A stretch of 58,792 bases of DNA from contig DATDBL010000259.1 in assembly GCA_036524855.1 (NCBI GenBank), forward strand, positions 1-58,792, in the 5' to 3' direction. This DNA comes from Aldersonia sp036524855 (GTDB lineage Bacteria > Actinomycetota > Actinomycetes > Mycobacteriales > Mycobacteriaceae). The position numbers and the translations under genes were made by a program. Under the pieces are notes generated by a model. It ran no database searches and had not been told where the DNA came from. It saw nothing but the letters and a program-made list of their open reading frames with translations. Position 1 is the stretch's first letter; each line of letters opens with the position of its first letter. This document shows positions 18,363-25,521 of the stretch, piece after piece.

Positions 18363-18545
18363 GTGATCTACCTGTTGGCCTTGATCGGCCTGGTGACTGT
18401 GGTGGTGCTGTTCTGGAAGGCTTTCGGACCCCAGATGACGACCCGCAAGTCCACCCGGGTGATGGGGCCCGACGACGATCCGGAGTTCCTCTGGCGGATG
18501 TCGCGGCAGAAGCGCGAACGTCCGGACACGCAGGACCCCAAGTAA
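18363..18545 (+). CDS. Small single-pass membrane protein
   Basis: 60 residues: one N-terminal transmembrane helix (IYLLALIGLVTVVVLFWKAF) and a charged cytosolic tail ending KRERPDTQDPK. GTG 18363 is chosen because AGGAGG at 18349-18354 is spaced 8 bases from it; a GTG at 18354 overlaps that motif. Small conserved proteins of this layout occur in related genera. Function unknown. Confidence 0.7.
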   Translation: MIYLLALIGLVTVVVLFWKAFGPQMTTRKSTRVMGPDDDPEFLWRMSRQKRERPDTQDPK

Positions 18546-18604
18546 CCCGCAGCCCCGAATCCGAATTTGGGTAGCGGAGTACTCGCCTGCAGAGCTGCCG
18601 AGCG

Positions 18605-18754
18605 ACCCGACACGACCTGGAAGTTCGCCTCCTCGGGACGTTCCCGGTCGCGGACGACGACGGCACGGTCGCGCTGCCGACGCGCGAGCGGCGGCTGGTT
18701 GCGGCGTCGGCGCCGATGTCGACATTCGACGTAGTCTCGTGGTTACACGGTTGA
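18605..18754 (+). pseudogene. Remnant of a SARP/BTAD regulator N-terminus
   Basis: The frame ending at TGA 18752 reads DLEVRLLGTFPVADDDGTVALPTRERRLVAA, which matches the first strand and helix of the winged-helix domain of SARP-type regulators (compare VVVGVLGEI in the gene at 10552-13821). There is no usable start close by, and after LVAA the homology stops. Only this piece of the gene remains. It marks the left edge of the accessory region. Confidence 0.5.
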
Positions 18755-18773
18755 CGCGAATGCGGAGGGTGCG

Positions 18774-19163
18774 ATGTCGGCCGCCTTACCCACCGCCCAC
18801 GTCTATGACCAGATCGTGGGCCCGTTCTACGACGGCTCCGGCCTGACCCGCTGGTGGAAGATCAGCCGGCAGGCGTTGAACAAGAGGGTCGCCACAGGTG
18901 CGGTGATCGCGTGCCAACTCGACGACGGCCAGTGGGTGTATCCGGCGTGGCAGTTCACGACCGGGGGTGGCGTTCACCCCGAGCTGATCGAGATGTGGCG
19001 GACGCTTCGGAGCGCGGCCGACCCGTGGACGTGTGCGCTGTGGCTGCGTGCACCCAACGACGCGCTCGACGGCCAGAGACCAGCGCACTGGGTCACCTCC
19101 GGCAATCCGACGTCGCCTGCCCTCGCTGCCGCGCGCGCCGACGCGCAGCGGTGGGCGGCATGA
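18774..19163 (+). CDS. Antitoxin of a RES-type toxin-antitoxin pair
   Basis: 129-residue protein with an N-terminal HTH-like part (YDGSGLTRWWKISRQALNKRVATGAVIAC) and a C-terminal half with DPWTCALWLRAPNDALDGQRPAHWV and ARADAQRWAA. This pattern is typical of antitoxins encoded directly upstream of RES-domain toxins (NAD-consuming enzymes, as MbcT). Its TGA overlaps an ATG at 19160 that opens the decayed toxin gene. With its toxin broken it is an orphan and may still repress its own promoter. Confidence 0.72.
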   Translation: MSAALPTAHVYDQIVGPFYDGSGLTRWWKISRQALNKRVATGAVIACQLDDGQWVYPAWQFTTGGGVHPELIEMWRTLRSAADPWTCALWLRAPNDALDGQRPAHWVTSGNPTSPALAAARADAQRWAA

Positions 19164-19584
19164 ACCGGGACATCGCCGCCATGCGTCCTCCGGAGATCGC
19201 GATCTCGACCGGTTCCCTCGGTGGACGTTGACCACGCGCCGCGCGCGGCTTCGCGGCCATCGAAGCGCACACGGTCCGTGTGGTGATTTCCTCCTCGATG
19301 GAGGGGCGCTTCGACCTCGCCGCACGACACGGCACCCCTCCGACTACGTACTCACCCGAACCTGGGCATCGGCCTGTTCGCCGCCGCGACCCCAGCCAGC
19401 GGACTCAGCTACCGGCGCCGCCACAACGAGGATCGATTTGCCTGGATGCTGGCGACGGAACCGTCCGAGAAGACGCTGCTCTGGCGATCACCGACGACTG
19501 CGTGCCGCTGGGCAGCCCCCCGGAACGGCACTGATCCAGCCGATCCTGGTCCACTACAACGCCACGCTCGCATCCCGGGTCTGA
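19160..19584 (+). pseudogene. Decayed RES-domain toxin gene
   Basis: Pieces of a RES toxin appear in order but in different frames. MNRDIAAMRPPEI opens at the overlapping ATG and stops after 23 codons. SSSMEGRFDLAARHGT matches the conserved GRFDL..HGT core. DYVLTRTWAS matches the later DYxLTxxWA segment, and ITDDCVPLG near 19490 matches a C-terminal piece. The sequence between the second and third pieces is missing, and the reading frame changes several times. No functional toxin can be made. Confidence 0.6.
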
Positions 19585-19681
19585 CCTCCTTATTCGTGTC
19601 ATTCCGGACGAGCCGCGGAAGGATGCCCGGACATGTGATGCCGAGCGCAGACATATGGCGGCCGACAGACAGGCGGAGAAC

Positions 19682-20701
19682 GTGAGCTCGACGTCGAGTA
19701 CCTTCTGCAGAGTGCTCGTCTGCGATTTGCGCCACTTCCTCGATCTCCCCGAGGAGGCTCCCGGGCCTGCGCGCCGTCTCGCCGAGCAGCTATATGGTCT
19801 GGTTCGGGCTGCCACAAGCGGAGAGTCCGGGGTTCGTTGGATGAGCGCGCTGCAGTGCCGACGACGCCCGGGTAATCGACGCTGCGCGGGCCGGATGATC
19901 GTTTCGCACAACGATTCTGCCGAACCTATCGGGTGGGAATGCAGTGCCTGTGGCGACGCGGGGCGCATCAGTGGCTGGGAAGGCTCACCGTACGACCTCG
20001 GGCGCCCTCGACCGAAGTCGACGCGCCCAGTGAACTTCATCCGTGTCTCGGACGAGGTGTCCACGGCACTGCGTGACATCGCGCTGCTGGACAGCGACTG
20101 CGAATGCGCCGTCTTCAGCGCGTATGTCCAGGGCGACGACATCATCTTGCCGGTGAGCGACGACGAGCTCGATGAGCTGATCGGAACAGTGGCCGCCGAC
20201 GCGAACCGCGAGCGGAACCGGCGACGGCGGCGGCGCCTCGACGCCGCATTCGCGGTACTCAATCAGGCCGCCGGGAACCCGCGCCGCCAACGCTCGTCCT
20301 CGATGGCCCCCGACGGCAGCGTGGCGCGCGATGAGTCGTCGCCGCGGCCGCCGTCCGCGGCGACCGGTGTGCCGGAGCTGGACGTGGCGCGGGTGCAGCG
20401 GTGGTGCGGTGCCCGTGTTCCCGAGCACGCACGGCACCAGGTGCGCCTCGAATGTGAGGTCGCGCGGCGACAGCTGACCATCGTCGAGCGGCGCGTCCCA
20501 TGGCGCGACGACCTCGGGCCGGAGTGGACCAGCCTCCCCATCGCACGGCTGCGCTACACCGAGACCGCGAAGAAGTGGAGCCTGTACTGGCGCGACAGCA
20601 ATCTCCGCTTCCACGCATACGACCGGCTACCACGGTCGCAGCACATCGAAAACCTCCTTGCCGAAATCGATCGAGACCCGACCGGCATCTTCTGGGGCTG
20701 A
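19682..20701 (+). CDS. DUF3024 protein with N-terminal Cys-rich domain
   Basis: About 339 residues in two parts. The N-terminal half carries a Cys motif of a family unknown to me: LQCRRRPGNRRCAGRMIV then GWECSACGDAGRISGWEGSPYDL, so C-x6-C and C-x2-C may bind zinc. The C-terminal 105 residues (from VARVQRWCGARVPEHARHQVRLE to DPTGIFWG) match DUF3024. A linker rich in Arg and Ser joins them. GTG 19682 has a GGAG motif upstream; ATG 19655 is possible. DUF3024 proteins are usually short and single-domain, so this looks like a fusion. Confidence 0.65.
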   Translation: MSSTSSTFCRVLVCDLRHFLDLPEEAPGPARRLAEQLYGLVRAATSGESGVRWMSALQCRRRPGNRRCAGRMIVSHNDSAEPIGWECSACGDAGRISGWEGSPYDLGRPRPKSTRPVNFIRVSDEVSTALRDIALLDSDCECAVFSAYVQGDDIILPVSDDELDELIGTVAADANRERNRRRRRRLDAAFAVLNQAAGNPRRQRSSSMAPDGSVARDESSPRPPSAATGVPELDVARVQRWCGARVPEHARHQVRLECEVARRQLTIVERRVPWRDDLGPEWTSLPIARLRYTETAKKWSLYWRDSNLRFHAYDRLPRSQHIENLLAEIDRDPTGIFWG

Positions 20702-20811
20702 CGAACCCACCCGGGCGGCGGACCGTGGGAACCCACACCAAAGCTGCTGTAAATCACCCATACAGAATCGACGATGGGTCGCGTTATCGTGAGCCACAAG
20801 GAGGTCCTGCG

Positions 20812-21228
20812 ATGGCGAACGCGACATCCGAGGAGCAAGCAGCCGATTTGGCGGCGCGTCTCGAGGCGGAGCCCGACATCGCAGTGGCATACCTTTTCGG
20901 ATCCCGCGCCCGCGGGAATGCCCGGCCGAACTCGGACGTGGACGTGGGCGTGCTCCTCGATGCGGGCGTCGATATCCACCGTCGCCAGCTCGATCTGATC
21001 GCGTCGCTGGGCGCGAACGTCGACCTGGTGGTCTTGAATGACGCGCCACCGGCCTTGGGCTACCGGGTGTTGCGGGATGGCATCGTCCTGGTCTGCCACG
21101 ACAATCGGGCGCGAGTCGAGCATTGGGTGCGGACCGTCGACCGCTACCTCGACACCGCCCCGATGCGGCGCACGCTCGAGGAAGGCCTTCGCCACCGGAT
21201 AGCGGAGGGACGATTTGGTAGATCGTGA
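20812..21228 (+). CDS. mntA: MntA-type nucleotidyltransferase antitoxin
   Basis: 138-residue minimal nucleotidyltransferase with the family motif YLFGSRARGNARPNSDVDVGVLL (GSx10DxD). MntA antitoxins AMPylate the HEPN toxin HepT on a tyrosine near its active site and so inactivate it. AAGGAGG lies 8 bases before the ATG. The 3' end overlaps hepT by 14 bp. Confidence 0.85.
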   Translation: MANATSEEQAADLAARLEAEPDIAVAYLFGSRARGNARPNSDVDVGVLLDAGVDIHRRQLDLIASLGANVDLVVLNDAPPALGYRVLRDGIVLVCHDNRARVEHWVRTVDRYLDTAPMRRTLEEGLRHRIAEGRFGRS

Positions 21229-21655
21229 GGTGGTGCTACGCCGGCTACGTCAGGTCGACCGGCGGGTCGGCGCGATACGCGAGATCGCCGTACGGTCACA
21301 GGCGGCGTTTCTTTCCGACAAAGGTCTACAGGCAGCGACGGAACGGCACCTCCAGGTCGCGATTCAAGCCACGATCGATATCGCGCTGCACGTTCTGGCC
21401 GAGGACAGTGCGCAGACACCGGATGACTACGGCTCCGCATTCGTGCTGCTCGCTCAGGAGGGCGCGATACCCGGCACTCTCGCCGAACGCCTGCGGTCGG
21501 CGGCCGGTCTGCGGAACATCCTGGTGCACGCATATCTCGACGTCGACCCTCGTCAACTGCTGCTTCACCTCGATGACGTCGACGACCTGACAGAGTTCGC
21601 CCGGCATATCGAGTCCTACATCTCAAAAGAGACGGACCAACCAGAGGGCAGCTGA
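21215..21655 (+). CDS. hepT: HepT HEPN-domain toxin
   Basis: 146-residue HEPN RNase of the HepT/DUF86 family. The catalytic Rx4-6H motif with its tyrosine is intact at LRNILVHAYLD, and the upstream helices (RHLQVAIQATIDIALHVL) fit the family. Start is TTG 21215 inside mntA, so translation is coupled. The toxin cleaves RNA when not AMPylated. The pair looks complete and functional. Confidence 0.84.
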   Translation: MVDREVVLRRLRQVDRRVGAIREIAVRSQAAFLSDKGLQAATERHLQVAIQATIDIALHVLAEDSAQTPDDYGSAFVLLAQEGAIPGTLAERLRSAAGLRNILVHAYLDVDPRQLLLHLDDVDDLTEFARHIESYISKETDQPEGS

Positions 21656-21717
21656 TGGAATCGGTCAAGCTCCGCGTTCGAGCGAGACCCATGTCGATCG
21701 AAACTGTCGGTGCGTCG

Positions 21718-22176
21718 CTACCGGTGTGGGCGTCGGCGTGCGGCGCGTGTCTTTCCGGGCAGAACGACGGTGATGATCTCGCAGGTGACCGGCGCGCCGG
21801 AACGTTCGATTCGAGCGTCGGCGGTGAGCAGTGCGAAGTGGTGCCGTTCGGCGGCGGCGACGTAGGTCGCGTCGACGTAGCGCAGCGACGCTTGCGCGAG
21901 CGCCCAGGCGCGATGTACGTCCTCCCACGAGGTGGCTTCGATCTCGATCCCGAAAGACTGCGCGTCTTGCAGGGCCTGTTCCAAGTCGGCATCCCGCAGG
22001 GGATGGTCGGGGCGGTTCGCGGCGGCTCGGAGTCCAGACATGACCTCGAACGCGAAGTGTCCCGGCGCGATCAGCGGTTCGGCGGCCGGTTGGGCGGCCA
22101 GCGCGTCCCGGGCGGCGATCCCCCGTGGCCCGGGATCGGCGACAGCGTCGATGACGAGCCACGCATCGACGATCAC
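21718..22176 (-). CDS. vapC: VapC-type PIN-domain ribonuclease toxin
   Basis: 152-residue PIN domain: VIVDAWLVID with the first Asp, FAFEVMSGL with Glu, YVDATYVAAAE with Asp and LLTADARI with the fourth acidic residue. GTG 22176 overlaps the antitoxin stop (GTGA). The toxin cleaves RNA, typically tRNA or rRNA. The operon is convergent with mntA-hepT. Confidence 0.85.
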   Translation of the reverse strand: MIVDAWLVIDAVADPGPRGIAARDALAAQPAAEPLIAPGHFAFEVMSGLRAAANRPDHPLRDADLEQALQDAQSFGIEIEATSWEDVHRAWALAQASLRYVDATYVAAAERHHFALLTADARIERSGAPVTCEIITVVLPGKTRAARRRPHR

Positions 22177-22439
22177 CGCCCGCTGAGCTGGTCGGCGCGT
22201 TCGAGTTGCGCGGCCTCGATGGCGTCGAGCACCGCGTCCCGCTCGGCTGCGGGCACCTCGGGTCGACCGTGTAATCGCTGGGCCGTTCTGGCCAGCGCGT
22301 CTTGGCGGCGCAGATAGACCGCCTGTGCATGCACGGCCTCGAGAAGGTAGTTCTGCAAGGACGTGCCCCGCTCGGCTGCCGCCGTCCTGATCCGCTCGAG
22401 ATCGTCGACGGGAACATCCCGGATCAGCACATTCGGCAT
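22173..22439 (-). CDS. vapB: VapB/FitA-type antitoxin
   Basis: 88-residue antitoxin. The N-terminus MPNVLIRDVPVDDLERIRTAAAERGTSLQNYLLEAV is a ribbon-helix-helix DNA-binding domain of the FitA/VapB type; the C-terminal part would wrap the PIN toxin. It is first in the operon and presumably autoregulates it. Confidence 0.85.
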   Translation of the reverse strand: MPNVLIRDVPVDDLERIRTAAAERGTSLQNYLLEAVHAQAVYLRRQDALARTAQRLHGRPEVPAAERDAVLDAIEAAQLERADQLSGR

Positions 22440-22618
22440 GCGAGGACGATATCAATGCTGATAGCGGATGTGCAGGCAACTGGGCGCTGGCCGCCGCCGC
22501 GGTCGAACGCGGGGGTTCGGATTGTGCTTTCAATGGGCGTGTACCCGGTCGCGTAGGCTCCCGGCGCGACGGGGATCAGGAATCCGGCGACATGTCGATT
22601 CCACATGCCCGAACTGAG

Positions 22619-23074
22619 TCAACAGACGTTGACAGCGGTGACGCTCACAATGTGCGGACGACTGGTCGTCAAGGTGAGTTCGACGCGGCCCGAGCCGGTC
22701 TGGAGATGAGTGTTCGGCTCGGCAGGGAAATCGATGGGGCTTCCGCTGGCCACGGCCGTCCACGATCCGGTTGCGCCGTTCTCCAGGTTTCGCCAGGTGA
22801 CCATCGCCGGCACCGAACACAGGACTCCGGGACGAGACGATATTCCGACGAAGGTTGCGTTCAGTCGGATGTACAACAGTCCGGGCAGGCTGTCCGTCGA
22901 CACGGTGACGCCGCCGATCCGGCCGCCGCAGGCAATTCCGTCGGCGACCGTCACGGTGTCATGAAGGTTGACCCACCTGTCCTGCGTCTGATCCGCGACC
23001 GCCGGAGCGCCGGCGCCGAACAATCCGGCAACGACTAGCCCGCCCACCACGACCGAACTTCGGAGGGAATACAC
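22619..23074 (-). CDS. Small secreted protein
   Basis: 151 residues with a Sec signal peptide (SSVVVGGLVVAGLFGAGAPAVA, cleavage near residue 27) and a beta-rich mature domain holding three cysteines, one of them the last residue. Thr, Ser and Val dominate, fitting an immunoglobulin-like exported fold. I do not recognise a family. It stands alone between two vapBC loci. Confidence 0.65.
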   Translation of the reverse strand: MYSLRSSVVVGGLVVAGLFGAGAPAVADQTQDRWVNLHDTVTVADGIACGGRIGGVTVSTDSLPGLLYIRLNATFVGISSRPGVLCSVPAMVTWRNLENGATGSWTAVASGSPIDFPAEPNTHLQTGSGRVELTLTTSRPHIVSVTAVNVC

Positions 23075-23227
23075 CGGTCAAACGTACTTGCGGCAGGATC
23101 GAGGTCGCCCACGGCGGCGAGCCGACACTCGTCGACGGCGGTGACGTCCTCGACGCCGCCTGCGAGTGGAGCGGTGCTGGGCACGGTGCATTTTGCATCG
23201 TTTCGCATCGTGAGCCATCCTGGAGAC

Positions 23228-23485
23228 ATGACGAAGGCGATCACTGTCCGCCTCGATGCGGCTGATTACGCTGCTCTGGCGCGACAAGCCGACCAGCTAC
23301 GGGTCTCCCCGGGCACCCTGGCGCGGATGCTCGTACACGTCGGTCTCACCCAGGGCGACGCACCAGCAGGGCAGGATGCCCGGGCCGCTATCGCTCGGCT
23401 GGTGCGACGTTCGCAGCAGCGCCGATCGGCGGACGCCGTCGCCCTCGTCAACGATGAACGAGCCGCCCTCGGCTCGCAGCGGTGA
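23228..23485 (+). CDS. Antitoxin of second VapBC pair
   Basis: 85 residues. MTKAITVRLDAADYAALARQADQLRVSPGTLARMLV is a ribbon-helix-helix type N-terminus; the rest is Arg-rich and helical. The gene overlaps the downstream PIN toxin by GTGA. It would neutralise the toxin and repress the operon. Confidence 0.8.
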   Translation: MTKAITVRLDAADYAALARQADQLRVSPGTLARMLVHVGLTQGDAPAGQDARAAIARLVRRSQQRRSADAVALVNDERAALGSQR

Positions 23486-23907
23486 GCGTCGTAGTAGATG
23501 CCAGCCTGATCGTGGCGTTGTTGGTCGCCGACCAACGCCAAGGAGCGGTTCGAGCTCATCTCGAAGGTTGGGTGGATTCTGGAGAGGAGTTGCACGCGCC
23601 TGCGGTGTTGCCGTACGAGGTCGCCAACGTTCTCGCACGGTTGGTCTTCGACGGCGACTTGGAAGCCGAAGACGTGGCGGACACCTGGTCCGACCTTGCA
23701 GCTCTGGACTTGGTGTTCCACCCTTTCGATCTCGTCGAGGACGGTCCCGCCGTCGCCGCGATCACCAGCGAGTCGCGGCGTCGCCACGCCACCGACGCGA
23801 CATACGTTCGTTTGGCTCAACAGCTCGACACAGCCGTTTGGACCCTCGACGGGCCTCTCGCCCGCAACGCGGCCGACGTCGGCTTGCCCGTCAAGCTGAT
23901 CAGCTGA
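23482..23907 (+). CDS. vapC: VapC-type PIN-domain toxin, second pair
   Basis: 141-residue PIN ribonuclease with VVVDASLIVALL (Asp), LPYEVANVLARLV (Glu), HATDATYVRLAQ (Asp) and TLDGPLARNA (Asp). Complete acidic tetrad, so likely active. GTG start coupled to the antitoxin. Confidence 0.85.
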   Translation: MSVVVDASLIVALLVADQRQGAVRAHLEGWVDSGEELHAPAVLPYEVANVLARLVFDGDLEAEDVADTWSDLAALDLVFHPFDLVEDGPAVAAITSESRRRHATDATYVRLAQQLDTAVWTLDGPLARNAADVGLPVKLIS

Positions 23908-23960
23908 CACCGTTCCACCTGGGGATCCCCCAGAGGCGGTCGGGAGTGGGATGGTCAGCG

Positions 23961-23978
23961 GGTGTCTACCTGGACACC
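23961..23978. repeat. Short perfect inverted repeat
   Basis: GGTGTC-N6-GACACC, 18 bp, in the non-coding stretch between the second vapC and the decayed gene at 24101. A 15-bp near-palindrome (CTGGGGATCCCCCAG) lies about 40 bp upstream and may be the vapC terminator. The 18-bp element has operator-like geometry, but no intact gene starts nearby. Confidence 0.4.
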
Positions 23979-24100
23979 AAACGAATTGGCATCGAGCTCT
24001 ACGCCAGGAATTCAGCACTGATGCACATCGTCGCCTGCAGGCGCACGCGAAGGCTCGCACCACGAGTGGTCACGTAGCCACTCCAGCGGCAATGACATTG

Positions 24101-24545
24101 ATGGCCATTGTAGAAGTGTTCGTCGACGAGGCGCGGAACAAGAGCTTCCTGATCTTGTGCCGTAGTCAGCCCCGCAGCGGACGTGACGGGTGTCACGCAA
24201 GTTGATACGTTCTCTCAAGCCGGGCGACCGAGACCGGGTCCACGTGCGACCGAAGGGCGGCGAGCCGGAAGAAGATTCTTTCAGAGTTCGCCCGTACCCG
24301 GCCGATCCGCGAGGCGCATGTGTGGATCGCGTCAATCGGCGAACGCCCGGAGCGGGCCGTACGCAGCGATCTGTTGCGCGAGTTCACGACGTTCGCGGCA
24401 GGGATCGGCGCACACCGCATCGTCGTGGAATCGTGCTCCCAGGACAAGCAAGACCTCGCAGCGATCACCGGCGCGCTGGCAGCGATCGGCACCATCGACC
24501 GCGTTCGGGCAGCAATTGAATCGCCACGCAACCACGACTGCTGTG
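24101..24545 (+). pseudogene. Frameshifted gene of an unknown actinobacterial family
   Basis: Three frames must be joined. MAIVEVFVDEARNKSFLILC (24101 on) is followed by SRKLIRSLKPGDRDRVHVRPKGGEP in the next frame, then SEFARTRPIREAHVWIASIGERPERAVRSDLLREF to about SPRNH in the third. The order (VDE strand, basic RVH segment, then an alpha/beta core with GAHRIVVES) resembles a family of small actinobacterial proteins with a DUF3800-like N-terminus. The 3' end runs into the resB fragment at about 24550. Broken; function unknown. Confidence 0.5.
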
Positions 24546-24554
24546 GGCGCCCGG

Positions 24555-24691
24555 CCGTCGTTCGCCAGCTTGTCACCGACGCCGGGTAGGCGCGCATCCA
24601 GCCGCGGCGACGGCTGTCGGCGGATCAGCAGCAACACCAGCAGCCCGAATATCTCCACCAGCGCGCTGCCCAGCACACAGCCCTGCGTTGC
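24555..24691 (-). pseudogene. Orphan fragment of resB
   Basis: About 137 bp on the minus strand align with the intact resB at 31208-31330 in this window. The minus-strand peptide VLGSALVEIFGLLVLLLIRR corresponds to VLGSALVMMAGLLVSLLIRR of ResB. By eye the copies differ at roughly one base in five, with small gaps. This is a diverged piece from the C-terminal membrane segment of a second resB gene, with nothing else of that gene left. Confidence 0.75.
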
Positions 24692-24808
24692 TTACTCGCC
24701 AACAAGCAATCGGCGATGCGATCCAGTTGTTCCTCGGGCATGGTTGAGTTTCCGTTGATAGCGCCGTAATGCGATCCGCGCGGGCACAACGTGTCAGGGG
24801 TGCCCGGT

Positions 24809-25354
24809 ATGGTCCGCCGTATGAAAGGTGACGGGGGGCGGAGGGCGGCGTCAGGTCTGCTCTATCAATACCTATTCACGATCGAGACGTTCTTGAAACT
24901 GATCGATGATGGGTGGCCGAAGACCACCGAGGTGAGGATCGAAGACTGCAGCCACCCGAGCGTTCTGGATCAGGACATCGTCGACTTCTCGGTGCACGAC
25001 CCCGACGGTAACGTCTTCTCGGTTCATCAGGCGAAGTCGACTGCCACACTCGAACGAACGACGATCAGCGCGAACGACGCTCTGGAAATTCTGATTCGTC
25101 TGGTCGGTTCTGTCGATTGCCCGGAATACGTTCTCACCACGAACGCCCGCCCCGGACGGGAAATCGACAGGCTGAACACGCTACTGAGTGACGCCGAAGC
25201 CGAGAAGGGGTCCGGCAGCTCTTTGATCAGCGAGCTACAAGAAATCGCATCCACATCTGGCGTGTTGGCTGCGCGGTTTCGTCGCTGGATTCAGAGCGTA
25301 TCGGTCGCCTTCGCCGCGCGAGGGTTCATGCGACAGGCGAGTCCTCGACACTGA
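24809..25354 (+). CDS. QxK-type nuclease-like domain protein, N-terminal part
   Basis: 181-residue reading frame. After RRAASGLLYQYLFTIETFLKL it carries EVRIEDCSHP (Glu45), DQDIVDFSVHDPDG (Asp56/Asp59) and VFSVHQAKS (Gln74, Lys76), the E-x(n)-D-x(n)-QxK pattern of restriction-like dsDNA nuclease domains such as DUF4297 (Cap4/Avs-type effectors). Then comes SANDALEILIRLV and YVLTTNARPG. The frame ends at 25354, but homologous-looking sequence continues in the -1 frame, so this is probably the front of a roughly 1130-residue protein joined to the STAND ORF at 25522. The ATG at 24821 is an alternative start. Confidence 0.7.
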   Translation: MVRRMKGDGGRRAASGLLYQYLFTIETFLKLIDDGWPKTTEVRIEDCSHPSVLDQDIVDFSVHDPDGNVFSVHQAKSTATLERTTISANDALEILIRLVGSVDCPEYVLTTNARPGREIDRLNTLLSDAEAEKGSGSSLISELQEIASTSGVLAARFRRWIQSVSVAFAARGFMRQASPRH

Positions 25355-25521
25355 TCCGTCGGCGCATCACGGACAGGATCGCTGCCTGGCGGCGCGACCA
25401 CCGCCTGTCACTGGGGGAACGGGCGGCGCTCCTGCTGGAGAACTCGCTGATAACCAACGTCTTCGCACTAGCCGCCGGAACACGGGCCGATTCGGGCGAA
25501 CCGCATCGCGGCGCCGTCAGT

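Noticed and set aside
18363..18545. Small membrane protein as part of a TA or defence module
   Set aside because: It has its own strong ribosome-binding site and no overlap with the TA genes, and it resembles conserved small proteins of the order.
24690..24808. Promoter for the STAND unit
   Set aside because: TTGA- and TAAT-like words occur, but no pair with convincing spacing could be fixed.
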